DNA of 54,015 nt from Ahrensia sp. (lineage in GTDB: Bacteria; Pseudomonadota; Alphaproteobacteria; Rhizobiales; Rhizobiaceae). Positions 36,463-44,574 of the stretch are shown here, piece after piece (the first letter of the stretch is position 1; each line of letters starts with the position of its first letter). The stretch is taken from assembly GCA_002698425.1 (NCBI GenBank), contig NZXU01000089.1:1-54015 (forward strand), in the 5' to 3' direction. The notes below the pieces were generated by a model, which was not told the origin of the DNA, ran no database searches, and saw only the letters and a list, made by a program, of their open reading frames with translations. The position numbers were made by a program, and so were the translations under genes.

Positions 36463-36867
36463 TCACTGTTTCAGAAGCTGGACAAGCTCGATCTGTCGCG
36501 CAGTGTTCGTCTTGCGGAAAATCGACAGGAGCTGCGACCGCAGCGTCGATTGTTTCTTGCCCGACTGCTCGGCGAACTCGCGCAATGAGCCGCCGGCGAC
36601 CAGCGCTGCCGCGAGCGCCGTTTCGGCCTGGGTCAAGCCGTATTGCTGCGCCCAGCGTTCGCCGCGCCGCGCATCCGTCTTCTCCGCCAGCAGGAGAAAG
36701 CGATCGAAAAAGGCATTCAGATTCGGTTCGCCATCCTCGACCAGCCGGCGCAGTCGCCGAAGGCCCTCCGGATTGTTGCGTTCGAATTTCTGGAATGTCG
36801 GGCTTTGCTTGATGAGATGGATGAGCCGGTCGACCTCTTCGGGGTCGCGTCCTTTCCAGTCGTTCAT
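36463..36867 (-). CDS. LuxR-type HTH transcriptional regulator
   Basis: A 134-aa protein. The C-terminal 60 residues (about 75-134) form a LuxR/NarL-type helix-turn-helix: YGLTQAETALAAALVAGGSL, then REFAEQSGKKQSTLRSQL and a final FRKTNTARQIELVQLL. The N-terminal half is helical and charged and resembles neither a receiver nor an autoinducer-binding domain. GGGAG lies upstream of the ATG at 36867. It lies directly upstream of, and on the same strand as, the surface lipoprotein and translocon genes, and is the most likely regulator of them. Confidence 0.75.
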   Translation of the reverse strand: MNDWKGRDPEEVDRLIHLIKQSPTFQKFERNNPEGLRRLRRLVEDGEPNLNAFFDRFLLLAEKTDARRGERWAQQYGLTQAETALAAALVAGGSLREFAEQSGKKQSTLRSQLLSIFRKTNTARQIELVQLLKQ

Positions 36868-37006
36868 GGCGCTTCAACTCCCTCGTCCCGCCCGTCCGGG
36901 AACCGGCCGCATGGTCTTATCGTTGACTCAATCGTAAGCGCAAAGCAATCGTTCAGCGCTTCGCAGTAAACTGTCGGCAAACGATGGACGAAACGGAAGA
37001 CACGGC

Positions 37007-38074
37007 GTGACGACACTTGAGGAAAGCTTCGACGACCGGCTCGCCGAAGCAGCGGCGGTGGAATTCGAATATGTCGACCCGAGGGCCTTCGGACGCGGCT
37101 GGCGGCGCATGCGCCGCGATGTGCGCAAATTCCTGCTCGCAAGGCTGTACCGCCGGGTGGCGCGGCGCATCGTTCCAATGATCCAGACCGGCGACAGGGC
37201 CGCATTGCACAGCTACTGCGCGCGTATCCGCGCGACCTTGGACCGGCGTGCCGCGGCCGCAGGCCTCGCGATGATCGATTCCGGCGCCATCGAGGAATTC
37301 CCCCTGCGTGACGGGGACAGCGGATCGATTGACTATCCGCCCGAGGAGACGCGCTGGTTCCGCCCGCGCGAGAGCCGGCCGGAGAACCTGCTGTTCTATG
37401 TGCATGGCGGTTCCTTCATCACCGATGGCAGCGCCGAAATGACGAGGGTCATGTCACGACTGGCCGTACAGGCGGAGGCGGCCATGATCCGGCCCGCCTA
37501 TCGCCTCGCGCCGGAGCATCCCTGTCCGGCGGCGGTCGACGACATTCTGAAAAGCTATCGCTGGGTCGTCGAACGGCAGCCGGATCGCCCGGTGGTGGTC
37601 GTCGCGGAATCGGCGGGATGCAACATCGCGCTCGTTGCCCTTCAGCGCGCGATTGCCGAGGGCCTGCCCGCCCCGTGCGGCGTCATCCTGTTTTCGCCCT
37701 TCGTCGATCTGGCGCTGACCAGCTTCTCGGCGATCGCCCATTCCATCCTGGATCGCACATCCAGCGGCCTGGACCTGACCGCGCTGTCGGTGCAGCTCTA
37801 TCTGCAGGGGCGCATTCCGACCGATGCGCTCGCCAATCCGCTGTTCGGCTCGTTCGAGAATTTTCCGCCCATGCTCATCCATACGAGCCAGGCCGACATG
37901 CTGCATGACGACGCGCTCGCTATCGCCGAGAGGATGCGCGAAACCAATGGCGCCCTCCAGGTTCGCGTCTGGACCGATGAGGACCATGTGTGGGAGCAAT
38001 ATGAAAGCCGCGAAGCGGACGCCTCGATCGCAAAGGCGGCCGAATTCGCCAGATCGCTTTTCCGGATACGCTAA
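37007..38074 (+). CDS. Alpha/beta hydrolase, hormone-sensitive-lipase-like esterase
   Basis: A 355-aa esterase starting at a GTG (GGAAGA upstream). The N-terminal ~120 residues are helical and basic and could contact membrane. The catalytic part has the oxyanion motif HGGSF (133-137), the nucleophile S202 in ESAGCN (a variant of GDSAG), and the C-terminal DEDHVWEQ, which supplies the His. The Asp is probably in TSQADMLHD. Such enzymes cleave short acyl esters; the natural substrate is unknown. It is divergent from the LuxR-type gene with a 139-base gap and ends 13 bases before the convergent ADP-ribosylglycohydrolase gene. Confidence 0.84.
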   Translation: MTTLEESFDDRLAEAAAVEFEYVDPRAFGRGWRRMRRDVRKFLLARLYRRVARRIVPMIQTGDRAALHSYCARIRATLDRRAAAAGLAMIDSGAIEEFPLRDGDSGSIDYPPEETRWFRPRESRPENLLFYVHGGSFITDGSAEMTRVMSRLAVQAEAAMIRPAYRLAPEHPCPAAVDDILKSYRWVVERQPDRPVVVVAESAGCNIALVALQRAIAEGLPAPCGVILFSPFVDLALTSFSAIAHSILDRTSSGLDLTALSVQLYLQGRIPTDALANPLFGSFENFPPMLIHTSQADMLHDDALAIAERMRETNGALQVRVWTDEDHVWEQYESREADASIAKAAEFARSLFRIR

Positions 38075-38087
38075 TACGCGGTCGCGG

Positions 38088-38966
38088 CTACGCGTCCGCC
38101 ACGGACCGCAAATCCCAAAGCTTTTGCGCCTTGTCCTGGATGATGTCTCTCCAGAATATTTTGCGCAGCCATGTTTCCGGGATTCCGGACAAGCCGTAGA
38201 GCGAACCCGCAATCTGTCCGGTGACAGCGCCGACCGTATCGGCATCGCCGCCGAGATTCACCGCAAGCAGCGCCGCTTCCGCGAAATCGCCGGAATTGGC
38301 CACGGCCCATTTGGCGGCCTCAAGAGTGGCCGGCGCATGCCCGCTGCTGACGATTGTCTCCCGCGCCCGGCCGCACAGCGTACCAATGGGCGGATACAGG
38401 GCGCCGGTTTCGATTTGCGTCCAGAGTGTTTCCGCCAGCTCGACGCAACAATCCACGGGAACCGGCGCGGCATGTGTTGTCAGGCTTTGCCTAGCGGCAT
38501 TCGAGCACGCCTCTTCGACATTGCGGGCGCTGATTACGACCGGGGCCAATCGCATGATCGAGCCGTTGGCCTGCAGGGCTTCATGCGCATTGTTGCGTGT
38601 CGTGGCGTCCCTCTCGAACGCTTCCAGCGCGTCTCGCGTGGCGTTGCCTATGTCGAAACAGACCCCGCGGCTGGAATTTGTTCCGGACCGGTACCAAGCG
38701 AGGAAACGCTCCAGCAGATCGAAGAGATCGACCCGTCCGGATTTGGCAATCAGGCTGTCCGCGAGGCATAGCGCCATGGATGTGTCGTCGGTCCACTCGC
38801 CCGGCTCGAGGCCGAACGGTCCGCCGCCGATCATGTCCTCCAGCGGCGGCTCCGTATCGCGGTCCTTGAATTCGAGCGTGGTGCCAAGCGCATCGCCAAT
38901 GGCCAATCCGACCAGGGCGCCGATTGCCCTGTCACGCGCCTGATCCTCGATCGTCCCGGTCTCCAT
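38088..38966 (-). CDS. ADP-ribosylglycohydrolase family protein
   Basis: A 292-aa all-helical enzyme of the DraG/ARH family, which removes ADP-ribose from proteins or other acceptors with a binuclear metal site. Metal ligands are visible in WTDDTSMAL (T59, D60, D61) and in GGDADTVGAVTGQIAGSLYG near residue 237. AIGDALGTTLEF near the N-terminus is also typical. It starts 3 bases after the zapE stop, so it is co-transcribed. No DraT or other ADP-ribosyltransferase gene is seen nearby, so the target is unknown. Confidence 0.88.
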   Translation of the reverse strand: METGTIEDQARDRAIGALVGLAIGDALGTTLEFKDRDTEPPLEDMIGGGPFGLEPGEWTDDTSMALCLADSLIAKSGRVDLFDLLERFLAWYRSGTNSSRGVCFDIGNATRDALEAFERDATTRNNAHEALQANGSIMRLAPVVISARNVEEACSNAARQSLTTHAAPVPVDCCVELAETLWTQIETGALYPPIGTLCGRARETIVSSGHAPATLEAAKWAVANSGDFAEAALLAVNLGGDADTVGAVTGQIAGSLYGLSGIPETWLRKIFWRDIIQDKAQKLWDLRSVADA

Positions 38967-38969
38967 GGA

Positions 38970-40124
38970 TCATCCGGCCTTGCCGGCGCTCGCCACCCAT
39001 TCCTCCGAGCGCATCTCGATCAGCCGCGAGGCGGTTCGGTCGAATTCGAAGACTTCAGTGCCGGTCCTGGCCTGGTAGAGCTCCTGCGGCTCGGCTTCCG
39101 CCGAGACGACGATGCGGTTTCGATTGTCGTAGAGCGTGTCGATCAGGTTGATGAAACGCTTCGCCTCGTTGCGGCGTCCCTCGCGCAGCACCGGCACGCG
39201 CTCGACGAAGATCGTGTGGTAATTGCGCGCGATCGCCAGGTAGTCGCGCGCGCCCAACGGCTTCTCGCAGAGATCGGAAAAGGAAAACCGCGCCGCCCCC
39301 ATGGCGACCGCCGGCACGGTGATCTCGCGGCCTTTCACCTCGATCAGTTCCGAATGCGGCGAGACGCCACCGGTCAGCCGCGACCAGACCTCGTCCAGCG
39401 CCTTGTCCGCGCCATTGCCGAGCGGCGCGATATAGAGCTTCGTCTGCCCCAGCCGGTCGAGCCGGTAGTCCCGGTCGGAATCGAGGCTCATCACATCGGC
39501 ATGCGCCTTGAGGATGTCGACGAAAGGCAGGAACAGCGAGCGATTGAGCCCGTCCCTGTAGAGGTCGTCCGGCGCGACATTGGAAGTGGCGACCAGGATC
39601 ACGCCATTCTCGAACAGCGCGGTGAACAGTCGCGACAGGATCATCGCGTCGGCGATATCGGTAACCGCGAACTCGTCGAAGCAGACCAGGCGCGATTCGG
39701 ACGCGATATCGCGCGCGACCGGCGCGATCGGATCCTTCTCCTTGACCTTGCCCTCCTTCAGCGCCTTGCGATGCGCGGCGATGCGGTCATGCACATCGGC
39801 CATGAAGTCATGGAAATGGGCGCGCCGTTTGCGCTTGGCCGGGCAGGCGGCAAAGAAGAAATCCATCAGCATGGTCTTGCCGCGGCCGACATGGCCGTGG
39901 ACATAGAGGCCCTTCACCGTGCCGGATTTCGGCGCGCGCTTGGCGAACAGCCAGCCGAGCGAGGAGGATTTCGAGGCGAGCCGGAGCGAGCCGATCTCCT
40001 CGTTCAGCGCGTCGAAACGGCTGGCGAGCGCCTCCTGGGCGGGATCGGGATCAAGCCTGCCCTCGGCGGCGAGCGCGTCGTAACGCGCCCTGACCGAATC
40101 TCCGGGATGTAGCTGGTCAGGCAT
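38970..40124 (-). CDS. zapE: Cell division protein ZapE (AFG1-like ATPase)
   Basis: P-loop ATPase of 384 aa. Walker A is GHVGRGKT (77-84, within GLYVHGHVGRGKTMLMDFF), Walker B is LVCFDEF (D150, E151), and ARFSFSDLCEKPLGARDYLAIA is typical for the C-terminal part. In E. coli ZapE interacts with the Z-ring at constriction; mitochondrial AFG1 is linked to protein quality control of respiratory complexes. In rhizobia this gene is, as I recall, next to mdh; here about 5.4 kb of accessory genes separate them. It follows the omp19 gene by 21 bases. Confidence 0.93.
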   Translation of the reverse strand: MPDQLHPGDSVRARYDALAAEGRLDPDPAQEALASRFDALNEEIGSLRLASKSSSLGWLFAKRAPKSGTVKGLYVHGHVGRGKTMLMDFFFAACPAKRKRRAHFHDFMADVHDRIAAHRKALKEGKVKEKDPIAPVARDIASESRLVCFDEFAVTDIADAMILSRLFTALFENGVILVATSNVAPDDLYRDGLNRSLFLPFVDILKAHADVMSLDSDRDYRLDRLGQTKLYIAPLGNGADKALDEVWSRLTGGVSPHSELIEVKGREITVPAVAMGAARFSFSDLCEKPLGARDYLAIARNYHTIFVERVPVLREGRRNEAKRFINLIDTLYDNRNRIVVSAEAEPQELYQARTGTEVFEFDRTASRLIEMRSEEWVASAGKAG

Positions 40125-40145
40125 TAGCCGCCCGCCGTCAGGCGA

Positions 40146-40712
40146 TCACCGCGAAAGCGAGATCGCCGCGCCGCTGTTGGTCTGGCCGCTGAACGAGCCG
40201 CTGCCCGTCGGGAACAGCGCCGCGACCTTGTTGCCGTTGGAATCGCTGAGCACGACCTGCTGGCCCTGCACGTCCCAGGCCGCGACGCTCGCCGCATCGC
40301 CCGGGCAACCGCGCGAGGCGGCGCGGAAGCCGCCGGTCCACTTGGTCAGCGCCATGAACATCTGGCAGGACGAGCCCGCCGTCGTCACCTTCCAGGCGCC
40401 GACGAGCGCTTCGCGCGTCACCGGCCCGGCCGTGTTGACCTGCTGGATGCTGGAACCCGATGCATTGGGATCGCCGGCGACGCCGTTTTCCGTGCCGGGC
40501 GCATTCGGGAAACCGGTCTGCGCGTTCGGATCCTGACCGGGCTGCGTCGGAGGCGGCAGCTGGCCTGCCGTGACCTGACCGGCCGGAGCGGGATCGAGGG
40601 GCGCCGGCTGCTGATAGGTGGGATAGTTTCCGAAACGCGAACTGGTGCACCCGCTGACGGCTATCGCCGCCGCGACAAGACAAATCCCCGCTGCAAAAGC
40701 AGACTTCCGCAT
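40146..40712 (-). CDS. omp19: Omp19-type outer-membrane lipoprotein, protease inhibitor (Inh/AprI fold)
   Basis: A 188-aa lipoprotein from the ATG at 40712 (AGGAGA upstream). Lipobox SGC lies at about residue 22, and a Pro/Gln-rich linker follows. The C-terminal domain resembles Brucella Omp19: GAWKVTTAGSSCQM, GFRAASRGCPGDAASVAAW and GSFSGQTNSGAAISLSR, with two cysteines placed for a disulfide. Brucella Omp19 is a surface-exposed lipoprotein that inhibits host proteases; here the role may be envelope protease control. Encoded upstream of zapE in the same direction. Confidence 0.85.
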   Translation of the reverse strand: MRKSAFAAGICLVAAAIAVSGCTSSRFGNYPTYQQPAPLDPAPAGQVTAGQLPPPTQPGQDPNAQTGFPNAPGTENGVAGDPNASGSSIQQVNTAGPVTREALVGAWKVTTAGSSCQMFMALTKWTGGFRAASRGCPGDAASVAAWDVQGQQVVLSDSNGNKVAALFPTGSGSFSGQTNSGAAISLSR

Positions 40713-40899
40713 TACAATCTCCTGTTCGCCCGCGCTGGTGCCGCGAGCCGATGCGCCCTTCAGTTGCCCACTAAAATGGCGAAATAAGGAAAACACAACA
40801 TTAACGAAGCCCTACCCGCCGGGTTCTGCACAGTCTGCTCCTTATGGCGATTCCGTCTCCAAATGAAACAGCCGCCGCCGGATTTTTTGCGCCGGACGC

Positions 40900-40928
40900 A
40901 AAAAGGCGGGCGCCAAGGCCCGCCTTTT
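40900..40928 (-). terminator. Terminator downstream of phoD
   Basis: Stem AAAAGGCGGGC / GCCCGCCTTTT with a 6-base loop. Read on the minus strand it ends in TTTTTGCG, 20 bases after the phoD stop. Confidence 0.75.
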
Positions 40929-40947
40929 CCAGTCCATTTGGGGTCGA

Positions 40948-42513
40948 TCAGGCGTTGCGCACCGGATCGAGCGTGACCGAGTAGAGCTCGGTATCGTCGC
41001 GATCCATCAGGCGCACGGTCATCTGCTCCGTCGCGCCATCGATGTCGACGAGGCCGAAGAACTGCAAGCCCATGGAAGGCGGCAGGTTGACGCCCTGCTC
41101 CGCCGTCGGCGCCTTCACATATTTCACGTCCGGGCCGAAGGTCATGTCGAGATCGTTCGGGCCGAAGGTGCCGGCATGCAGCGGACCGGACACGAACTCC
41201 CAAAAGGGTTCGAAATCCTGGAACTGCGCCTTGTCCGGGCTGTAGTAATGCGCGGCCGTGTAGTGGACGTCTGCGGTGAACCAGACCGTGTTGGTGATGG
41301 CCGCGGTCTTGATGAAGCGCAGCAGGTCCGCGATCTCGAATTCGCGACCCTTGGCCGGACCGTCATCGGCATTGGCGATCGCCTCGAACTTCTCGCCGTC
41401 GCGCACGACAAGGCCGATCGGCATGTCGGCGGCGATGACCTTCCATGTCGCCTTCGAACCGGTCAGTTCGCGCTTCAGCCACTCGATCTGCTGACGGCCG
41501 AGGAATGCGGTCTCATCGCTCTGCTCGGCCTGCAGATTGTCGCTGTTGGCCGCGCGGTAGGACCGCATGTCGAGGAAGAAGACATCCAGCATCGGACCAT
41601 AGGAGATCTTGCGATAGACGCGGCCCGGCTCGGACGGCGTGTAGGAGATCGGCGTCATCTCGTGGAAGGCGCGGCCGGAGCGCGCGCGCAGCAGGTCGAC
41701 GGACTTCTCGGTGTAGCGATCGTCGCCCGAGAGATCCTTGGACGCGGACCAGTTGTTGACGACTTCATGGTCGTCCCACTGGAAGAAGGTCGGGCAGATC
41801 GCGTTCATCGCGCGCACATGCTCGTCCATCAGATTGTATTTCCACTGGCCGCGGAACTCGTCCAGCGTCTCGGCGACCTTGCGCTTCTCGTCGATCAGCA
41901 CCCTGTTGACCCACTTGGTGCCGTCTTTCAGCTCGACCTCGTCGGTCATCGCGCCGTCGGCATAGATCGTATCGCCGGAATGGATGAAGAAGTCGGGCGC
42001 GTGCTTCGCCATGGTGGCGTAAGTCTTCATGCCCTCGTCGTCGATGCCCCAGCCCTGGCCGGCGGTGTCGCCCGACCATGCGAATTTGATCGAGCGCCTG
42101 GAGGTCGGCGCGGTGCGGAAACGGCCGACGATCGGCTCCGACACGGCATTGACGTCGCCGAGGTCCTGCGCGGTCATGCGGTAAAAGATCTCCTGGTCGG
42201 AGGGCAGCCCTTCGATCAGGCGCTTCACCGCGAAATCGCTTTCCGGCAGCGCGTCGAGCGTGGCGAGCTTGCGCGCATCCTTGAAGCTTTCCGAGGTCGC
42301 GACTTCAAACATCACCCGCGACGGGCGGTCGGTGCGCGTCCAGATCATGCCGGACACGGCATCGACATCGCCGGACTGGACGCCATGGGTGAAGACGGGG
42401 CGCGCCGCGGCGCGCGAGTAGAAGGGCATTGCAAGGCCGGAACCGGCAACGAGGCCGGCGGCGCCGACGCCCGACATGAAGGTGCGACGCGACAGGGTGA
42501 GTGATTTTGTCAT
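40948..42513 (-). CDS. phoD: Alkaline phosphatase PhoD
   Basis: Secreted phosphomonoesterase/phosphodiesterase of the PhoD family. The ATG at 42513 gives a twin-arginine signal peptide, with SRRTFMSG followed by a hydrophobic stretch ending near SRAAARP. The catalytic domain has WSGDTAGQG, the metal-site motif HSGDTIYADG, WDDHEVVNNW and, towards the C-terminus, FTADVHYTAAH. Characterised PhoD enzymes use Fe3+ and Ca2+. GGGAGAT precedes the start. I looked for a clear Pho box upstream and did not find one. Confidence 0.93.
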   Translation of the reverse strand: MTKSLTLSRRTFMSGVGAAGLVAGSGLAMPFYSRAAARPVFTHGVQSGDVDAVSGMIWTRTDRPSRVMFEVATSESFKDARKLATLDALPESDFAVKRLIEGLPSDQEIFYRMTAQDLGDVNAVSEPIVGRFRTAPTSRRSIKFAWSGDTAGQGWGIDDEGMKTYATMAKHAPDFFIHSGDTIYADGAMTDEVELKDGTKWVNRVLIDEKRKVAETLDEFRGQWKYNLMDEHVRAMNAICPTFFQWDDHEVVNNWSASKDLSGDDRYTEKSVDLLRARSGRAFHEMTPISYTPSEPGRVYRKISYGPMLDVFFLDMRSYRAANSDNLQAEQSDETAFLGRQQIEWLKRELTGSKATWKVIAADMPIGLVVRDGEKFEAIANADDGPAKGREFEIADLLRFIKTAAITNTVWFTADVHYTAAHYYSPDKAQFQDFEPFWEFVSGPLHAGTFGPNDLDMTFGPDVKYVKAPTAEQGVNLPPSMGLQFFGLVDIDGATEQMTVRLMDRDDTELYSVTLDPVRNA

Positions 42514-42644
42514 GTGAGGATCTCCCGTTAGGCGCACTCCGCGCCGGGGGCGAGTGATCCTCTGCTTTCATGGCAGTCATTTCTCGGCTGCATGAATTTT
42601 TGATAACCGCACGATGACGATTGTGGGAAACCGCGGCAGAGCTG

Positions 42645-44045
42645 TCAGGCGGATGCCCGAAACCGGTTGATCTCGCCATTGCGGTAGAAGAGATTATAGG
42701 TCTCGAAGGGAATGATCTGTCCGGCCGGCGTAACGAAATGGACGCAGGAGCGCTTGACGTTGCCGACGCAGAAATCGAACCGGTCCATGAAATTCGACAC
42801 GACGACGCGGAAGACGTTTTCATAGCCGAGTCCCTCCGGCACGGCGACCTGCGGCAGGCAGCACAGAAGATCGCCGAAACGCTGCGCCGCATTGGGCTCG
42901 ATGGTCGACAGCGAGAACAGATCGAAGATGCGCTCGCGCAGCATCGGATAGCGCTCGAAAGTCACCGCGTTGGGCAATTCGGCGACCAGCTCATCCTTCG
43001 GGATCATCGAGGTCACCGGGATCACCTCACTGCCATTGCGCAGGCCGTAGCCGATCGAGATCGCGGTCGGATTGCAGGGCAGAGGGATCATGTCGCTCTC
43101 GCCGAAGATGCCGCTGTCCTCGACGATGCGCCTGCGGATGTCGGTGAGCAGCACCCGGTCGGTCTTCGGGTCGAAATCCAGATTGCGCCCGGCGTCCTGG
43201 ATCGGCTGGAAGGTGACGCCGCGCACGCAGCGATATGTCAGGGCATGCGCGATGATGTCGGCCATCTCGTCATCGTTGACGCCCTTCTTCACCGTGCAGA
43301 CCAGCGTCGTGGAAATGCCGCGTTGCTCCAGCGCGTCGAGCGCGTTGCGGCGGACCTTGGAAAGATCGGCGCCGCGCAATGCGCGTAGCGCGTCCGGACG
43401 CAGCGAATCGAACTGCAGGTAGATTTCCAGACCGGTGCGCCGCTCGGCCAGCGCGTCGGCGAACGCCGGATCGGTGGCGATGCGGAGCCCGTTTGTGTTG
43501 ATCATCAGATGCCGGATCGGCCGTTCGCGCGCCATGTCGACGATCGTCAGGATATCGGGATGGATGGTCGGCTCGCCGCCGGACAGCTGCAGCAGATCGG
43601 GTTCGCCTTCGCTGGCGACCAGCGCATCCATCATCCGGCCGATTGTCGCCAGGTCGAGCTGCTTCGTCGCCTGTTGCGAGGAGCCCGCGAAACAGACCGG
43701 GCAGGTGAGGTTGCAGGCCTCGTTGACCTCGATGATGGCGAGGCAGGAATGCTGCTCGTGATCCGGGCACAGTCCGCAATCATAGGGACAGCCGAAATCG
43801 GTCCGGGTCTGCACGTCCAGCGGCCGGTCGCCGGGTTTCAGGAACGACAATTCCGCCTTGTAATAGGCCGCGTCCGACGAGATCTTCGTCATTTGCACGC
43901 CATGCTCGCGGCAGCGCTTCTGGTAATAGACTTCATCGCCGTCGATCAGGATCTTCGCCGGCACGAGCTTCAGGCAGGTCTCGCACAGCGACTGCGTCTG
44001 GGCGTGGAAGAGATAGGGGCGCGATTTGCGCATGGGTGCGTTCAT
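42645..44045 (-). CDS. Radical SAM protein of the MJ0619/tetraether-synthase (Tes) type
   Basis: A 466-aa radical SAM enzyme. The ATG at 44045 lies one base after the upstream stop. The N-terminus has a rubredoxin-like site (C21, C24, C45, H48 in SLCETCLK and CREHG). Next is an auxiliary cluster motif GCPYDCGLCPDH (C86, C90, C93) with C101, then the radical SAM motif CNLTCPVC (C111, C115, C118) and SGGEPT. More cysteines occur in LPCNP, LLCCLP and VKRSCVHF before PFETYNLFYRNG. This is the layout of archaeal Tes, which joins lipid tails by C-C bonds between sp3 carbons. The substrate here is unknown, but the Lgt-like and small membrane proteins alongside suggest a membrane lipid or lipoprotein. 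Confidence 0.82.
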   Translation of the reverse strand: MNAPMRKSRPYLFHAQTQSLCETCLKLVPAKILIDGDEVYYQKRCREHGVQMTKISSDAAYYKAELSFLKPGDRPLDVQTRTDFGCPYDCGLCPDHEQHSCLAIIEVNEACNLTCPVCFAGSSQQATKQLDLATIGRMMDALVASEGEPDLLQLSGGEPTIHPDILTIVDMARERPIRHLMINTNGLRIATDPAFADALAERRTGLEIYLQFDSLRPDALRALRGADLSKVRRNALDALEQRGISTTLVCTVKKGVNDDEMADIIAHALTYRCVRGVTFQPIQDAGRNLDFDPKTDRVLLTDIRRRIVEDSGIFGESDMIPLPCNPTAISIGYGLRNGSEVIPVTSMIPKDELVAELPNAVTFERYPMLRERIFDLFSLSTIEPNAAQRFGDLLCCLPQVAVPEGLGYENVFRVVVSNFMDRFDFCVGNVKRSCVHFVTPAGQIIPFETYNLFYRNGEINRFRASA

Positions 44046-44046
44046 G

Positions 44047-44229
44047 TCAGCCCCGCCACGCCTTGCGCAGCAGGACGAACCCGCCCCATGCGATGGCGAA
44101 CGTAACGAGCCAGAGCAGCCAGAGAATTCCCCCGGCGCCGTTGCTCCCGAACATGCCCATGAAGATGACGCTGCAAAGCCCGGGAAGGAGCAGCAGCACG
44201 CCGACGATACCCAGCAGAACCCTAACCAA
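44047..44229 (-). CDS. Small two-helix membrane protein (60 aa)
   Basis: Two hydrophobic helices (about 3-26 and 33-54) with a Gly-rich loop and a basic C-terminal RKAWRG. It shares the pattern LLLLPGxC with the product of the preceding gene, so the two are probably paralogues. The start overlaps the end of that gene by 8 bases, and its stop is one base before the radical SAM start. Tight packing implies one transcript and translational coupling. Function unknown; a membrane partner of the radical SAM enzyme is possible. Confidence 0.68.
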   Translation of the reverse strand: MVRVLLGIVGVLLLLPGLCSVIFMGMFGSNGAGGILWLLWLVTFAIAWGGFVLLRKAWRG

Positions 44230-44485
44230 GACGCCGCCTGTATGTCTTCACGGACCAGATCAAGAGCCAGAGGCCGAGCAGGCCGACGACAACGGAAGGA
44301 AGCGAGAAGAGGAAAACAAGCTGAGCATAGGGATCGTTCGTATCGCCCAGCGCAAATGCCGTGAAGACCAGCCCGCAAGCGCCGGGCAGCAACAGGAGGG
44401 CACCGAGTACGGCGAGGATCACGAGGCCGACACCCGGCCTCCGGGCCTCTCCCGGCTCACGGTTCCCCGTTTCATCATTCGCCAC
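44222..44485 (-). CDS. Small two-helix membrane protein (87 aa)
   Basis: A polar N-terminal segment (about 1-18, MANDETGNREPGEARR), a helix containing GALLLLPGACGLVF, a short polar loop (GDTNDPYAQ) and a second helix before a basic tail (KTYRRRLG). LLLLPGxC is shared with the next gene. It lies 89 bases downstream of the Lgt-like gene on the same strand. No known family. Together with the 60-aa protein it may form a membrane pair. Confidence 0.66.
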   Translation of the reverse strand: MANDETGNREPGEARRPGVGLVILAVLGALLLLPGACGLVFTAFALGDTNDPYAQLVFLFSLPSVVVGLLGLWLLIWSVKTYRRRLG

Positions 44486-44574
44486 GATCGACAGCCTCCG
44501 TTTGCGCCGGGAAACTTAATCATCCGCGAAACGCCTCGGCAAGCAAACCCGCGCATCCGCCGCACCGGCAGGGT

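Noticed and set aside
42514..42644. Pho box upstream of phoD
   Set aside because: No pair of CTGTCAT-like direct repeats with the right spacing was found.
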